From NCBI RefSeq assembly GCF_900111995.1, contig NZ_FOKF01000014.1:1-64000 (forward strand): DNA of 64,000 nucleotides, given 5' to 3'. This document shows positions 17,957-28,017 of this stretch, piece by piece. This stretch comes from Collimonas sp. OK607. Lineage in GTDB: Bacteria; Pseudomonadota; Gammaproteobacteria; Burkholderiales; Burkholderiaceae_D. Under the pieces are notes generated by a model that was given only the letters and a program-made list of their open reading frames with translations, was not told where the DNA came from and made no database searches. Each line of letters begins with the position of its first letter. The stretch's first letter is position 1. The translations under genes and the position numbers were made by a program.

Positions 17957-18696
17957 ACGTCTGTCTCCTTATTTTTATCATGGAATGTGGTGAACGATTC
18001 AACCAGCTCGCGCTCCGTGGCCAAGGTATTCTCGATGCAACGCTCATCCGCGTAGCCCAGGCTCATGCCACACATCAGCATCTGGTCATCGGGGATGGCG
18101 AGCTCAGCCGAAATGATGCGGTGGTACTTCAGAAACGCGGCCTGCACGCAGGTGTGCAAACCTCTGCCCCGGGCCGCGATCATGACGCTCTGCAAAAACA
18201 TGCCGTAGTCGATGAAACTACCCACCTCCATGCTGCGCTCCAGCGTGAAGAAGAGCCCCACGGGCGCGTCGAAGAACTGGTAATTACGGCCGTGCTGCAC
18301 GTGCATGCGCGGCTTGTCGCCCTTGGTGATGCCCAGCAAACCGTACAAGTCCCAACCCACCTTGCGACGCCTCTCGATGTAGGGCGTCACCCATTCCCGA
18401 GGATAATACTGATACGGCTCTTCGAGTTCGGCGCTGAGCGCGGGGTCGTCGTCGACCTTGGCAATGGCAGCAGACAAATTAGCCTTGGCGTCCGCGGTGA
18501 CGACGTGCACACGCCAAGGTTGGATGTTCATGCCGGAAGCACTGAACCGGGCCGTATCCAGTATGGATTCGACGTCTTCACGAGACACAGGCTGATCTGA
18601 AAAAGCACGCACGCTGCGCCGCGTACGAATCGACCAGTCCACAATACGTTGGATTTCGGAAAGCGACGACAGGGGTGGCGATGAGTGGCGATTCAT
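17953..18696 (-). CDS. Nitroreductase-family FMN oxidoreductase
   Basis: A 247-aa protein with the nitroreductase fold. RRSVRAFSDQPVSREDVESIL (about 23-43) holds the FMN phosphate-binding arginines, ARFSASGMNIQPWRVHVV (about 46-63) the flavin site, and GLHTCVQAAFLKYH the C-terminal part. It resembles NfnB/PnbA-type enzymes that reduce nitroaromatics; that specificity is inferred. The frame is open further upstream to 18837, but the ATG at 18696 begins the conserved region. It is coupled to the acyl-CoA ligase by a four-base overlap. Confidence 0.8.
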   Translation of the reverse strand: MNRHSSPPLSSLSEIQRIVDWSIRTRRSVRAFSDQPVSREDVESILDTARFSASGMNIQPWRVHVVTADAKANLSAAIAKVDDDPALSAELEEPYQYYPREWVTPYIERRRKVGWDLYGLLGITKGDKPRMHVQHGRNYQFFDAPVGLFFTLERSMEVGSFIDYGMFLQSVMIAARGRGLHTCVQAAFLKYHRIISAELAIPDDQMLMCGMSLGYADERCIENTLATERELVESFTTFHDKNKETDV

Positions 18697-18745
18697 GGGT
18701 GTGTTCAAGAAATATAGTGAGATGGAAGGATGGGCAGCCTCTGCA

Positions 18746-20101
18746 TCAAGCCTTGGCCCGAACCGCGTTGACACGCGGCGCAGTGCTTGCCGCAGTCGAA
18801 GAAGCCGCGCGAGACTGATTGATGCACAACACGGCAATGGCGCCGATCACACCGGCCAATGCAATGGCTATGAAGTTCTGCTCGAGCGGCAGCTTCAGGG
18901 TCACAAGCCAGCCGATCAAAACGGGCGCCACGATTGCACCGATCCGCCCGATGCCGGACGCGAAGCCGACGCCCGTTGATCGAATGGAGGGCGGGTAGAA
19001 ATCACCTGCGTAGGCATAGGCCAGCAGCTGTGTGCCAAGGGTGGACGCACCGACAAAAAACACGACCAGGAAAAGCATCTCCGTCGATTTTGTGTAGGCC
19101 AAAATGATCAGCGAGGCAGCGCCGACCGCGTAGAACGTGACCAGCACGTGTTTGATGTTCACCTTGTCGCTGAGCCAGCCGCCGCCAAGCGCCCCGACGA
19201 TGGCGCCGACGTTGAAGACGATCACGAAATTGAGCGCCGATCCAAGGCTGTAGCCCGCCATGGCCATCAATTTTGTGAGCCAGGAGTTAAGCGCATACAC
19301 CATGAACAGGCCCGTCATGAACGCGGCCCAGATCATCACCGTGCTGAAGCCTCTGCCCTCTTGAAACAGCGATATGACGGGTGCCTGCTTCTTGCTCGCC
19401 GCAGCGCCAAGAAATTCGTGTTGCGGTGTGATCTGGAAATCTGGCACGACCTTCTTGACGATGGCCCGCACTTCTTCGTCACGCCCCTCTTTAATCAGGA
19501 AAGCCAAAGACTCGGGCATGGTTTTCAGGATAAAGGGAATAAGGAGCACAGGCAGTCCGGCGACAAAAAACACCCACTGCCACCCGTGGCTCTCGATGAG
19601 TTCCTTGGCCGTGAGCGCAACCAGAATTCCGCCGACAGAATAGCCGGCGAACACGAGGGTGACCAGCCTTGTTCGCAGAGCCGTCGGCGAGAACTCGCCC
19701 ATCTGAGCCGTCACGATGGGCAACACGCCGCCGATCCCCAGGCCTGCAATGAAACGCAGGACGCTGAAACTGACAGGGTCTTTGGTCAAACCCGCCGCCG
19801 CGGTAAAGATGCTGAAAAGCGCAACGCAGAAAGCGATCATCTTCGGCCGCCCCAGCCGGTCCGCCAAAGTGCCCAGAAAGATTGCGCCGAGCATGGTGCC
19901 AAAAAGCGCCGCGCCGGCCATGATGCCGGCACTCGTCGCGGTGATGCCCATATCTTTCATGATCGACGGCAGTGCGGCGCCAACGACAGCCAAGTCATAA
20001 CCGTCGATGATGAGAATCAGCACGCACCAGAAAAGGACCAGGCCGTGATAGCGATTGAACCGGGACTCTCCGACGATCGCGTGTATATTGAGTTGCTGCA
20101 T
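18746..20101 (-). CDS. MFS aromatic acid:H+ symporter
   Basis: A 451-aa, 12-helix transporter of the AAHS subfamily. Motifs are IIDGYDLAVVGAALPSIM in helix 1 (about 30-47), GTLADRLGRPKMI after helix 2 (about 90), and GGWLSDKVNIKHVLV in the second half. The ATG at 20101 follows GGAGACAAT. It lies upstream of the nitroreductase (50 bp) in the same direction and probably imports the acid handled by this cluster. It is distinct from the gentisate-cluster transporter at 8915-10285. Confidence 0.87.
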   Translation of the reverse strand: MQQLNIHAIVGESRFNRYHGLVLFWCVLILIIDGYDLAVVGAALPSIMKDMGITATSAGIMAGAALFGTMLGAIFLGTLADRLGRPKMIAFCVALFSIFTAAAGLTKDPVSFSVLRFIAGLGIGGVLPIVTAQMGEFSPTALRTRLVTLVFAGYSVGGILVALTAKELIESHGWQWVFFVAGLPVLLIPFILKTMPESLAFLIKEGRDEEVRAIVKKVVPDFQITPQHEFLGAAASKKQAPVISLFQEGRGFSTVMIWAAFMTGLFMVYALNSWLTKLMAMAGYSLGSALNFVIVFNVGAIVGALGGGWLSDKVNIKHVLVTFYAVGAASLIILAYTKSTEMLFLVVFFVGASTLGTQLLAYAYAGDFYPPSIRSTGVGFASGIGRIGAIVAPVLIGWLVTLKLPLEQNFIAIALAGVIGAIAVLCINQSRAASSTAASTAPRVNAVRAKA

Positions 20102-20353
20102 ATTGTCTCCATTTCTTTTTATGTGAAGGGCATGGCTGCCCATATGTGTCCAGCGGCGTCCTGAGGACGGCCCGGGTGGACGCCCGTACCGGCTAAATCA
20201 GTTCAAAGGCCGGGGCTGTGACCTCGCCGCCGCCCATGCAAAGGGAAGTGATGCCGCGCTGACGATGACAATCGCGACGTGGTTTTCAATGATTGGATTC
20301 ACGGGTTCACGTACGGATACTGGTTTTGTCTGACACGATGTGAGCGGTGTTGA

Positions 20354-21118
20354 CTACCTCGGCGCCATCCGGATCGCGCCGTCGAGTCGGATAACTTCGC
20401 CGTTCAGGTAGGTGTTCTCGACGATGTGGAGCACCAGGCTCGCAAACTCGTCGGGCTGCCCCAGGCGCGAGGGGAACGGCACCATCTTGCCGAGCGCCAG
20501 TTGCACGTCCGCCGGCATGGCCGTCAGCATCGGTGTTTCCATGATTCCAGGTGCGATCGCACAGACGCGAATGCCGAACCGAGCCAACTCGCGTGCAATG
20601 GGCAGCGTCATGGCCACCACCCCGCCCTTGGATGCCGCGTACCCCGCCTGGCCGATCTGTCCGTCGTAAGCCGCGACCGAAGCGGTGTTGACGATGACGC
20701 CACGTTCACCGCCGGTCGTGGGTTCGTTCTTTGCCATGAGGTCCGCCGCAAGCCGTACCATGTTGAACGCGCCCACCAGATTGATCTGTACCGTTCGGGC
20801 AAATGACTCCAGCGAATGTGGTCCCTCGCGACCAATGACCTTTTCAGCCGGGGCGATACCTGCGCAGTGGACAAGGCCGTGCAGTTCCCCGTGCGTGGCC
20901 GCAAAATCTGCCATCACGGCTTGCACTTCGGCCGCATTGGTCACGTCTGCCTTCGCAAATTTTGCGTTCTCACCAAGCTCCGCGGCAACCGATGCCGCCG
21001 CAGGATTGACATCGATGAGGTACACATTGGCGCCTTGAGCCGCCAACCGCCGTGCCGTCGCGGCGCCGAGCCCCGATCCAGCCCCTGTAACGAGAAATCC
21101 CCGATCTTTGATATGCAT
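20354..21118 (-). CDS. Short-chain dehydrogenase (3-hydroxyacyl-CoA dehydrogenase type)
   Basis: A 254-aa classical SDR. The NAD site is [17 protein letters not shown] (about 10-26), aspartate D37 after VYLI suggests NAD preference, the [10 protein letters not shown] segment carries the catalytic serine, and YAASKGG gives the Tyr-Lys pair (about 160-164). The sequence resembles type II 3-hydroxyacyl-CoA dehydrogenases (HSD10-like), which fits a beta-oxidation-like step after the acyl-CoA ligase of this cluster. A 252-bp gap without a gene separates it from the transporter. Confidence 0.85.
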   Translation of the reverse strand: MHIKDRGFLVTGAGSGLGAATARRLAAQGANVYLIDVNPAAASVAAELGENAKFAKADVTNAAEVQAVMADFAATHGELHGLVHCAGIAPAEKVIGREGPHSLESFARTVQINLVGAFNMVRLAADLMAKNEPTTGGERGVIVNTASVAAYDGQIGQAGYAASKGGVVAMTLPIARELARFGIRVCAIAPGIMETPMLTAMPADVQLALGKMVPFPSRLGQPDEFASLVLHIVENTYLNGEVIRLDGAIRMAPR

Positions 21119-21262
21119 GCTTTGTCTCTTCGGTTACGGCGGTGATGCCTTATGACCGAAGATTACCGACGAACCTGGTGTCGGACCATGTCCTCAAACT
21201 TCAACTTTTGTGGGGTACCTGGACACCCCCGCGCTTAAGGGGGCCAGCGCAAAGGAGGCGGC

Positions 21263-22300
21263 TCAAGCCTTCGGTTGAACCGTGGCGTCAACGTCACTGC
21301 CACGCCTGTAGGCGCCCGGGCTCACGCCCGTCCATTTCTTGAATGCGCGATGGAACGCACTGGTCTCCTGAAATCCGATGCGTGCGGCGACTTCTGCAAC
21401 GGTGAAGACATCGACCGAGAGCAGGTCGATCGCAATGTCGCGACGCAACTCGTCCTTGAGGCGCTGGTAATTCATACCCTCGACCTGCAGCCTGCGCTGA
21501 AGGGTTGTACCCGACATGCACAAGACCCGCGCCAATTCATCGAGCTCAGGCCAGTCGCCCGGCGGCTGGCTCCGCAGCCTGCGCCGGATCAACGCGCTCA
21601 CGCTGCTCTCGTTGCGGTACTTGACGAGTAAGTTGGCCGGCGCATCGCGAACAAATGCCGAAATGCTGGCCGGTGTTTCGAGCAATTTGAGGTCCAGCAG
21701 ACTCGCGTCGAATCGAATCTGCGTCGATGGCGCATCGAACACGAGGTTCTGACAAAACCGCGTGCGGTAGTGGCTGTCGTCCAGCGGCGCTGGAGATCTG
21801 AAAGTGAGTTGTTCCAACGGAATCCGGCGCCGGACCAGGCCGCAAGCCAGGCCGTGGACCAGGATGAACCAGGTGCCATAGGCGAACAGGCGGCGCATCT
21901 TTCCGTGATCGTGCAGGGTGATCACGGCAAACGCGGCTTCGCGACGCAGTTCGCCCTGAAAATCATCCAGGACCAGGCCCAGAAATCTCAGGATTCGGTG
22001 TATCGCCTGTTCCAGCGTTTCGGCCCCGGCCGAAGCCTGGCACATCAGCCGGAAACTGCCCCTGCGCATCGGATGACTGTCCATGCCGAAGAACTCGTCA
22101 TCGAGCAAATCCGCCAGAACGGCCCATAACTTGGCGTAGGCAATTGCCGAAACCCGTGACAAAGGCGCGTGCAGGAGTTGTTCGTCAATTCGGGCTTGCC
22201 GCAAAACACCCCCGACATCGACACCCCGTGCGAGTGCGGCCAGCAGTGCTTCATGCACCAGCTCAATTGAGACCGTTCCTTTGTCCCCCGCTTCATTCAT
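21263..22300 (-). CDS. AraC-family regulator
   Basis: A 345-aa regulator with an N-terminal arabinose-binding-like domain of the OruR/ArgR type (about 10-190) and two C-terminal helix-turn-helix motifs. The latter are visible in LARVLCMSGTTLQRRLQVEG and VFTVAEVAARIGFQETSAFHRAFKKWTGVSPGAYRR. It is upstream of the SDR in the same direction and probably controls the esterase/ligase cluster; inducer unknown. Another ATG lies four codons earlier (22312); the chosen one has GGAA about 10 bp upstream. Confidence 0.85.
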   Translation of the reverse strand: MNEAGDKGTVSIELVHEALLAALARGVDVGGVLRQARIDEQLLHAPLSRVSAIAYAKLWAVLADLLDDEFFGMDSHPMRRGSFRLMCQASAGAETLEQAIHRILRFLGLVLDDFQGELRREAAFAVITLHDHGKMRRLFAYGTWFILVHGLACGLVRRRIPLEQLTFRSPAPLDDSHYRTRFCQNLVFDAPSTQIRFDASLLDLKLLETPASISAFVRDAPANLLVKYRNESSVSALIRRRLRSQPPGDWPELDELARVLCMSGTTLQRRLQVEGMNYQRLKDELRRDIAIDLLSVDVFTVAEVAARIGFQETSAFHRAFKKWTGVSPGAYRRGSDVDATVQPKA

Positions 22301-22601
22301 CGGAATTTCCATGCAAGTGTTATGTTGTCGCCATCCATCACGTGGCAGGCTCGCCAACTTTGCTGATGTCAATGCCGTTGCCCAATTATAAATGAGTTGT
22401 GCCGCCCCCCGTCATTCCTAGCAAGTCGATCTAGAGATCGAGGATTTGCATCCGTAGCCATAGAATTGCCCATCATTTGGACGCAAGACGGTACCGAGAT
22501 GCTTGTGGGCAGCATAACAATGGCGGAACAACCGCGCTGCAATCCTTCTTGTTGCTGACATTGGCTGCGGGTACTTTTTCGCAGCCTTTCCATTTATTAT
22601 T

Positions 22602-23069
22602 ATGCCCCCTCGTCGAAATTCAGCGTTACCAAGCAGGCCTATATTCGGCAGACTTGTACCGCTACCAGCCACGACCACATGGCTCGGTGAACTGCAGATA
22701 CCCAATGGGTCTGCTGGTTGGATGACAACGAACCCGAACGACTTCAACGCCACGCTTGAAGCGAAAAACAAGGAACACAAGTCGCTGATCAAGCCAACCA
22801 TTCGGCTGTTCAAGTACTGGAACGCAACTGCCGGGTTCCCGTTCCAATCCTTCGAAATGGAGAAATGGGTCTGCGGCATGAGCTTCTGGTTTCAGGCTAA
22901 TCAGAAGGACTACTTCTTTGCAGTCATTGAAAACCTGAATACCAGTACGTCATACTCGCAGTGGGTGAACAACGAAATCACGCGCGCAAAGAATGTCGTG
23001 GCCAATGTCAGACGGTACGAGAAGGATGTGCGACAGCAATGCGTCAGGTGCGTATCGTTGCGGCGTTGA
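22602..23069 (+). pseudogene. Nucleotidyltransferase remnant (CD-NTase-like C-terminal part)
   Basis: From about 22683 to 23027 the frame reads like the C-terminal half of a stand-alone nucleotidyltransferase of the kind found in CBASS-like defence loci. Visible pieces are LQIPNGSAGWMTTNPNDFN, then SLIKPTIRLFKYWNATAGFP and FEMEKWV, ending TRAKNVVANVRRYEKD. The N-terminal catalytic half (GS...DhD motif) is absent and the bases before 22683 do not continue it. After 23027 the frame runs into the antisense of the deacylase gene. It is therefore broken at both ends. Family assignment is from memory of such proteins and is moderate. Confidence 0.5.
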
Positions 23070-24363
23070 ATACCACCACGTCGGCATGCTGGCCGATACG
23101 GAGCGTACCGCGTTTGACCAACTTGAAATTGCGTGCGGTCAGGCCGGTCATCTTCCAGATGGCGGTCTCCAGTGGAAACAGGCCGATATCGCGGCTATAG
23201 TGTCCGAGGATGCGTGGGAACGTTCCCCATAACCGAGGATGCGGTTTTTCTCCGGTAGGAATGCCGTCGGACCCAATCATGGTTTCATCGAAAGCAAGAA
23301 TGTTCTGTACGTCGCCTTCGTCCATGCCGAAATAGATTGCGCTGGCGGGCTGCAGGCGAGCGGCCGCATCAGTTTTATCGATCTGCCATTCGGAGGCAAT
23401 GGCGTCAAGATCGCGACCAGCCTGCTCTGGATGCGGTTCACTGGATGCAATCAGGATACGGCCCTGCAACCTGCTCGGATCTCGATGCAGCATGGTCGAA
23501 CTGGCGTTATAGGGATAGCAATCAAGTGCTACGCATTGGCATTGCATCGCCTCCCGTATACGTGGCAATGTGATTGCGGACTTTCCGAAATTTTGCGCAC
23601 GTTGTAACTTGTGATGAGAAATCACCACAGGCGAATCGAGTTCGCGGCCGATCAAGAACGTCTCTTCCAACGACACCATCGAGTTGTCGGCCTCGTCACG
23701 CATATGGGTGACGTAGACCGCGCCGGTGCCGGTGATCGGACGGCAGACATCGATGACTTCCTGCGTCGACGCGTGTGCAGCGGGCGGATAATAAGTGCCA
23801 GTCGAGATGCCGATAGCACCCGCTTCCAACGCCTCCTCCAGTAGCGCGTTCATGGCACCGATTTCTGACGATTCGGCGGCGCGCTCAAGAGAGGACATTG
23901 TCATTACGCGCAAGGTCGTGTGACCGACCATAGCGGCGACGTTGACCGCAGACGGCTGCCGCCGTAGTGCATCGAGATAGCTGCGAAAGGTTGCAAACCG
24001 CGCGCTTCCAACGTCGGCAAGTAGATTTAAGGGCGCCGGCAAAGGGCTCCCCGGGTGCAGCGGTGCAATGCTGATACCGCAATTTCCCGTGATAACGGTG
24101 GTGACGCCCTGAGATATCTTGAATGTCATATCCGGTTGCGCCAACACAGCCTGATCGTCGTGCGTATGCGAATCGATAAAACCGGCCGCCACGATTTTTC
24201 CTGTAGCGTCCATCTTGGCATCGGCTTCGCACATCGACAGATCGCCTATCGCCGTGATGAAGCCTTCGAGAATGCCGATGTCGGCATCGAAGCGCGGGGT
24301 TTTGGTACCGTCGATTACGGTGCCCCCATGTATTATTAGATCGAACTTAGGTGCGAGCGGCAT
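23044..24363 (-). CDS. N-acyl-D-amino-acid deacylase family hydrolase, C-terminally truncated
   Basis: A 439-aa amidohydrolase-fold protein. The metal site HTHDD is in GFIDSHTHDDQAV (about 66), with later ligands in TGNCGIS (about 95), GISTGTYYPP and SHHKLQ (about 220-250), and the aspartate in GSDGIPTG (about 355). Family members remove acyl groups from D-amino acids or act on dihydropyrimidine-like substrates. The C-terminus stops at ADVVVFNAATIRT, where relatives continue for about 40-50 residues. The missing end coincides with the nucleotidyltransferase remnant, so a deletion or recombination cut both. It overlaps the MFS gene upstream by 17 bp. Confidence 0.75.
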   Translation of the reverse strand: MPLAPKFDLIIHGGTVIDGTKTPRFDADIGILEGFITAIGDLSMCEADAKMDATGKIVAAGFIDSHTHDDQAVLAQPDMTFKISQGVTTVITGNCGISIAPLHPGSPLPAPLNLLADVGSARFATFRSYLDALRRQPSAVNVAAMVGHTTLRVMTMSSLERAAESSEIGAMNALLEEALEAGAIGISTGTYYPPAAHASTQEVIDVCRPITGTGAVYVTHMRDEADNSMVSLEETFLIGRELDSPVVISHHKLQRAQNFGKSAITLPRIREAMQCQCVALDCYPYNASSTMLHRDPSRLQGRILIASSEPHPEQAGRDLDAIASEWQIDKTDAAARLQPASAIYFGMDEGDVQNILAFDETMIGSDGIPTGEKPHPRLWGTFPRILGHYSRDIGLFPLETAIWKMTGLTARNFKLVKRGTLRIGQHADVVVFNAATIRT

Positions 24364-25582
24364 GCTTTTGTCCTACTTCAAGGTTAGGTGCGGGTTGCAG
24401 GCGCCAGGTCATTGCGACGAGGAAAGCGACTACCGCAGAGGTGACTAAAAACCAAAACGCCACGAAATAGGAGCCATTGAAGGCCACGATCAGGCTGCCC
24501 ATTACCAGTGGGGCGATGGAGCCGGCAAGTTGTCCGCCGAAGTTCATCAGGCCGGTGGCGCTGCCGATCAGATGTGCCGGAAAGTGCTTTAGTGGTACGG
24601 AAAACACTGTCGCATAGACAAAATTGAAGGACAGCAGGCACAGAGTCCAGAAAATCACCAGCAATACAATCGATGTGGTCGATATCATCAGGGCAAGAAA
24701 CACGGCACTGCACAGCGCACCGCCCATCATGAAATATTTTTCCCGGTCCTTCCCATGTTTGTCCAACATCCAGCCGACGACGTTGGTGCCGAGAAAGGCG
24801 ATTAGATAAGGAATCGAAGAAGCGATGCCGATATGCAAAAGATCAATCTGGTATACCTTGAGCAGGAAGGATGGCATCCAGGAAATCATGCCGATGTACA
24901 GGATGCTGGTGCAAAACCATATTGCGGTTAACCGTAATGCGGTTGGATTTCTAATCAATTCGCGCAACTGGTTCTTCGGCCGTGCTCCGATCTTCCCACG
25001 CTGGGTAGCCATACCACCTTTTAATGCGAACCATAGGATTGCGGAGACCAGTAATCCGGCCATTGCCAGGATATGGAAAGCGCCGCGCCAACCAAGATAA
25101 ATCACCGTCACGGCGACCACACCGGACCCCACGGCATTGCCGAGAAATACGGTAGAAATCAGGAACGATTTCGCCCTGGCTCGTTCCTCCTTGGGAAACA
25201 CCTCAGCCACCGTAACGGAACTGGCAGGAGAGAAAAAGCCTTCGCCTACGCCGAACAGGAAGCGAATGGCAAGCAATGAAACGAAGGACCAGGCGACACT
25301 GGTCAACCCGGTAAATACAGACCATGCCACGACACACAGTACAACCACGATGCGCGAACCGTAACGGTCTGACAGCCAGCCTCCCAGTAGTTGCATCAAC
25401 GCGTAGCTTACGTAAAAGGCGCTCAGCACCATCCCAGCCTGCTGCGCATTGAGCGCAAACTCCTTGCCGATTGGAATAATCGCAGTACTCATCACTATTC
25501 GATCTGCGTAACCGACTGCCCACGCAAGGAACAGGGCTGACAGGCAGATGAGTTTCTGTGCCCTGGTATTGACTGTTTCCAT
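24347..25582 (-). CDS. MFS transporter (anion:cation symporter type)
   Basis: A 411-aa, 12-helix transporter with VGYADRIVMSTAIIPIGKEF in helix 1, GGWLSDRYGSRIVVVLC after helix 2 (about 75) and FLFGVGEGFFSPASS in helix 4. These are typical of the ACS group that imports sugar acids and organic anions. It overlaps the deacylase start, so the two are probably one transcript and the carrier may import the deacylase substrate. The ATG at 25582 lies 8 bp after GGAG; earlier in-frame starts lie too close to it. Confidence 0.85.
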   Translation of the reverse strand: METVNTRAQKLICLSALFLAWAVGYADRIVMSTAIIPIGKEFALNAQQAGMVLSAFYVSYALMQLLGGWLSDRYGSRIVVVLCVVAWSVFTGLTSVAWSFVSLLAIRFLFGVGEGFFSPASSVTVAEVFPKEERARAKSFLISTVFLGNAVGSGVVAVTVIYLGWRGAFHILAMAGLLVSAILWFALKGGMATQRGKIGARPKNQLRELIRNPTALRLTAIWFCTSILYIGMISWMPSFLLKVYQIDLLHIGIASSIPYLIAFLGTNVVGWMLDKHGKDREKYFMMGGALCSAVFLALMISTTSIVLLVIFWTLCLLSFNFVYATVFSVPLKHFPAHLIGSATGLMNFGGQLAGSIAPLVMGSLIVAFNGSYFVAFWFLVTSAVVAFLVAMTWRLQPAPNLEVGQKHAART

Positions 25583-25755
25583 TGTCATCACTCCAATATA
25601 GATTTTATTTTTTGGAACGGCGAAAACATGGTGTCGTCAATGTTGTGCCATTCCCACTCAAACTATACGAGCCGCTCCTTAGGGCGTCCAATGACAAGAA
25701 ATAGACACTCTATAACCAAGGGTTATATACTGTGCCATCTAAATGGAATACGATT

Positions 25756-26796
25756 ATGCGACTACGCCATATCGAAATATTCAGTGCCATCATGCAGACT
25801 GGCAGCACGATCGGCGCCGCGAAATTGCTCCACGTTACGCAGCCCGCGGTCAGCAAGACGTTGCGGCACGCTGAGCAGACAGTCGGCTTCGCTCTGTTCG
25901 TGCGCTCCAAAGGCAAACTGGTGCCGACCCCCGAAGCCTTGCTGTTGCAGCAGGAACTGCTACCGTTCGACGAGCAACTGGTCAAAATCCGGCGTCTGGC
26001 AGCCAATCTCGCTGGTGGCACTGCCACACCACTGCGTATTGCGGCCACTCCGGCCCTGGCGCATCATCTGGTGCCGCGCGCCGTGGCTTTGTGGACACGC
26101 GAATATCCCGGATCCATGTGCCAGTTGGCAGCGTCGCATACGCGTGAAATGCTGTATTCCTTGCTGCTCAACGAAGTCGATCTCGGCCTGACGATGCAAC
26201 CTATATCGCATCCCAACTTGATAACGACTGTGCTGCGAAATTGTGAAATCTATGCGATCGCGCCACCAGGCTGGTGGCCGAAAAATTCCTTGAATCGCCC
26301 GCTGCAACCGGAAGAACTCTCCGGTCAGCCTTTCATTTCCATAGACATCAAGGCTCACCTGGGTGCCGCAGTATCCTCCTGGCTCTCGGGGGTTTTCCCA
26401 CCACCGGAGGTCAAGGTGTCGGTCCAGACCTACACCCTGGCACGCGCGCTGGTAGAGGCCAACATTGGGATCGCCGTGGTGGACAGCTATACAGCCCGAG
26501 CTGCAGGATCCTCAGCGAGCGTGCTTCAAATGCGAAGAATCGAGCTTCCAGTGAACAGCTACGTGTATGCATTGACCAACCGCTCACGGCCATTCGCCAT
26601 ATTCGCCGCAAAAAAGCTTGTGTTCGGTGCGACGTTATTGTGCAAGGCAAGACCCCGAGCCGCCCGATTGAGCGGGGCATGGCAACGCCGGCAGTACTGT
26701 CACATATCGCGATCAGTAAATTCTGCCATCATCAACCGCTGTATCGCATCTCTGAAATCTGGGCTCGTGAGGGTGTTGACTACGACCGCTCTGTGA
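25756..26796 (+). CDS. LysR-family regulator with IS66-derived C-terminus
   Basis: Residues 1-280 are a LysR regulator: a winged helix ([36 protein letters not shown]) and an effector domain. Around 26590-26604 the reading frame leaves LysR sequence and enters an IS66 tnpC gene in the wrong frame, adding about 65 unrelated residues rich in Arg and Ala. Relatives end about 15-20 residues after this junction, so little of the effector domain is lost and the protein might still work. It is divergent from the MFS/deacylase pair (25582) and is its likely regulator. Confidence 0.7.
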   Translation: MRLRHIEIFSAIMQTGSTIGAAKLLHVTQPAVSKTLRHAEQTVGFALFVRSKGKLVPTPEALLLQQELLPFDEQLVKIRRLAANLAGGTATPLRIAATPALAHHLVPRAVALWTREYPGSMCQLAASHTREMLYSLLLNEVDLGLTMQPISHPNLITTVLRNCEIYAIAPPGWWPKNSLNRPLQPEELSGQPFISIDIKAHLGAAVSSWLSGVFPPPEVKVSVQTYTLARALVEANIGIAVVDSYTARAAGSSASVLQMRRIELPVNSYVYALTNRSRPFAIFAAKKLVFGATLLCKARPRAARLSGAWQRRQYCHISRSVNSAIINRCIASLKSGLVRVLTTTAL

Positions 26797-27722
26797 TGGC
26801 GCGCCAGCTTGGCATGTGTTGCGCCCTGGTGCGGCCATTGGAAGATGCGCTGCACCGGTATGTGATGGCGGCGGATAAAATCCACGCGGACGACACGCCG
26901 ATTTCAGTATTGGCGCCGGGGACCGGTAAAACCAAAACGGGACGATTGTGGGTCTATGTCCGTGATGACCGTCGCTCGGGAGCGACTGCGCCGCCGGCAG
27001 TCTGGTTTGCTTACTCTGCGAATCGGCAAGGCCTGCATCCGCAATCGCATCTGGCCGACTTCAGTGGTGTTCTGCAAGCTGACGCTTACGCGGGATATGA
27101 CGCCATTTATAAAGAGGGTCGGATTCGAGAGTCCGCCTGCCTTGCTCACGCCAGAAGAAAAATTCACGATCTGCATGTCCAACGCGCTACACCGATGACG
27201 ACTGAGGCACTGCGTCGAATTGGAGAACTGTATGCGATTGAAGCCAGAATCCGAGGCCAGTCGCCCGAGCAGCGCAAACGCATCCGACAGGAGCGGGCTC
27301 GTCCATTGCTGGACAGCCTGGAGCGGTGGCTGCGCGACTGGCTCAGCACGCTCTCGTCACAGGTTGCTACCGCCAAGGCCATCAATTACGCTTTGAATCA
27401 TTGGCCGGCCTTGGTATATTACTGCGATGACGGCATCGCTGAAATAGACAACAATATTGCGGAAAATGCGTTGCGTAGCATTGCAATTGGCCGCAAAAAT
27501 TACCTCTTCGTTGGTGCCGATAGTGGTGGCGAGCGAGCTGCCACCATGTACGCATTGATTGGCACATGCAAGCTCAACGGCATCAATCCAGAAGCATATT
27601 TAACCTACGTGTTCACGCATATTGCCGATCATCCTGTCAATCGCATCGAGGAACTTCTACCGTGGTACGTCGCAGAAAAACTTCCCCAATTACCGCTACC
27701 AGGCCAGATATCCGCCATCTAA
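26589..27722 (+). pseudogene. IS66 transposase TnpC, N-terminally truncated
   Basis: About 377 codons homologous to residues 155 onward of the TnpC at 860-2446. It runs from [15 protein letters not shown] through [15 protein letters not shown] and [12 protein letters not shown] to [16 protein letters not shown]. The coiled coil and first zinc-binding part are gone, because the frame upstream is LysR antisense-free sequence in another frame. The catalytic part looks intact but has no proper start. Base composition and divergence from the first copy argue against a recent duplication. Confidence 0.85.
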
Positions 27723-27766
27723 CGGTGAACGCATTCACTGCTGGGGTACCGACGACACTTCTTGGG

Positions 27767-28006
27767 ATGGCCGCATTTATCGACGGCGGTGGTGGCTTCT
27801 CGGTCGCCCCGGTTCCCTCGTATGGCGTCATTGCCACGGCTCACATAAAAGATTCAACGATCGCCATGCTCAAGCAGAAATCCGGCGAAACCTTACTCGA
27901 ACTGCTCGATCGCCTGGAGCACGCCATCATCGAAGCTATCGCTACCGGCTATGTCGTTGACGACGTCAACGTGACGACAACATCGCAAAGCACCGTTTCA
28001 AAATAG
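27767..28006 (+). CDS. Small ORF inside the IS66 right end (79 aa)
   Basis: Located between tnpC and the right inverted repeat, so it travelled with the element. The product begins MAAFIDGGGGFSVAPVPSY and has an amphipathic helical middle (SGETLLELLDRLEHAIIEAI). No family is recognised. The frame is open further upstream into the tnpC end, with a possible GTG at 27724; no ribosome site is obvious. The complete element at 1-2690 has no equivalent ORF. Coding status is uncertain. Confidence 0.4.
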   Translation: MAAFIDGGGGFSVAPVPSYGVIATAHIKDSTIAMLKQKSGETLLELLDRLEHAIIEAIATGYVVDDVNVTTTSQSTVSK

Positions 28007-28017
28007 CAAAATCTGTC

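Noticed and set aside
16673-18055. A 460-codon rightward frame opposite the acyl-CoA ligase
   Set aside because: No domain; the minus strand carries ligase motifs throughout.
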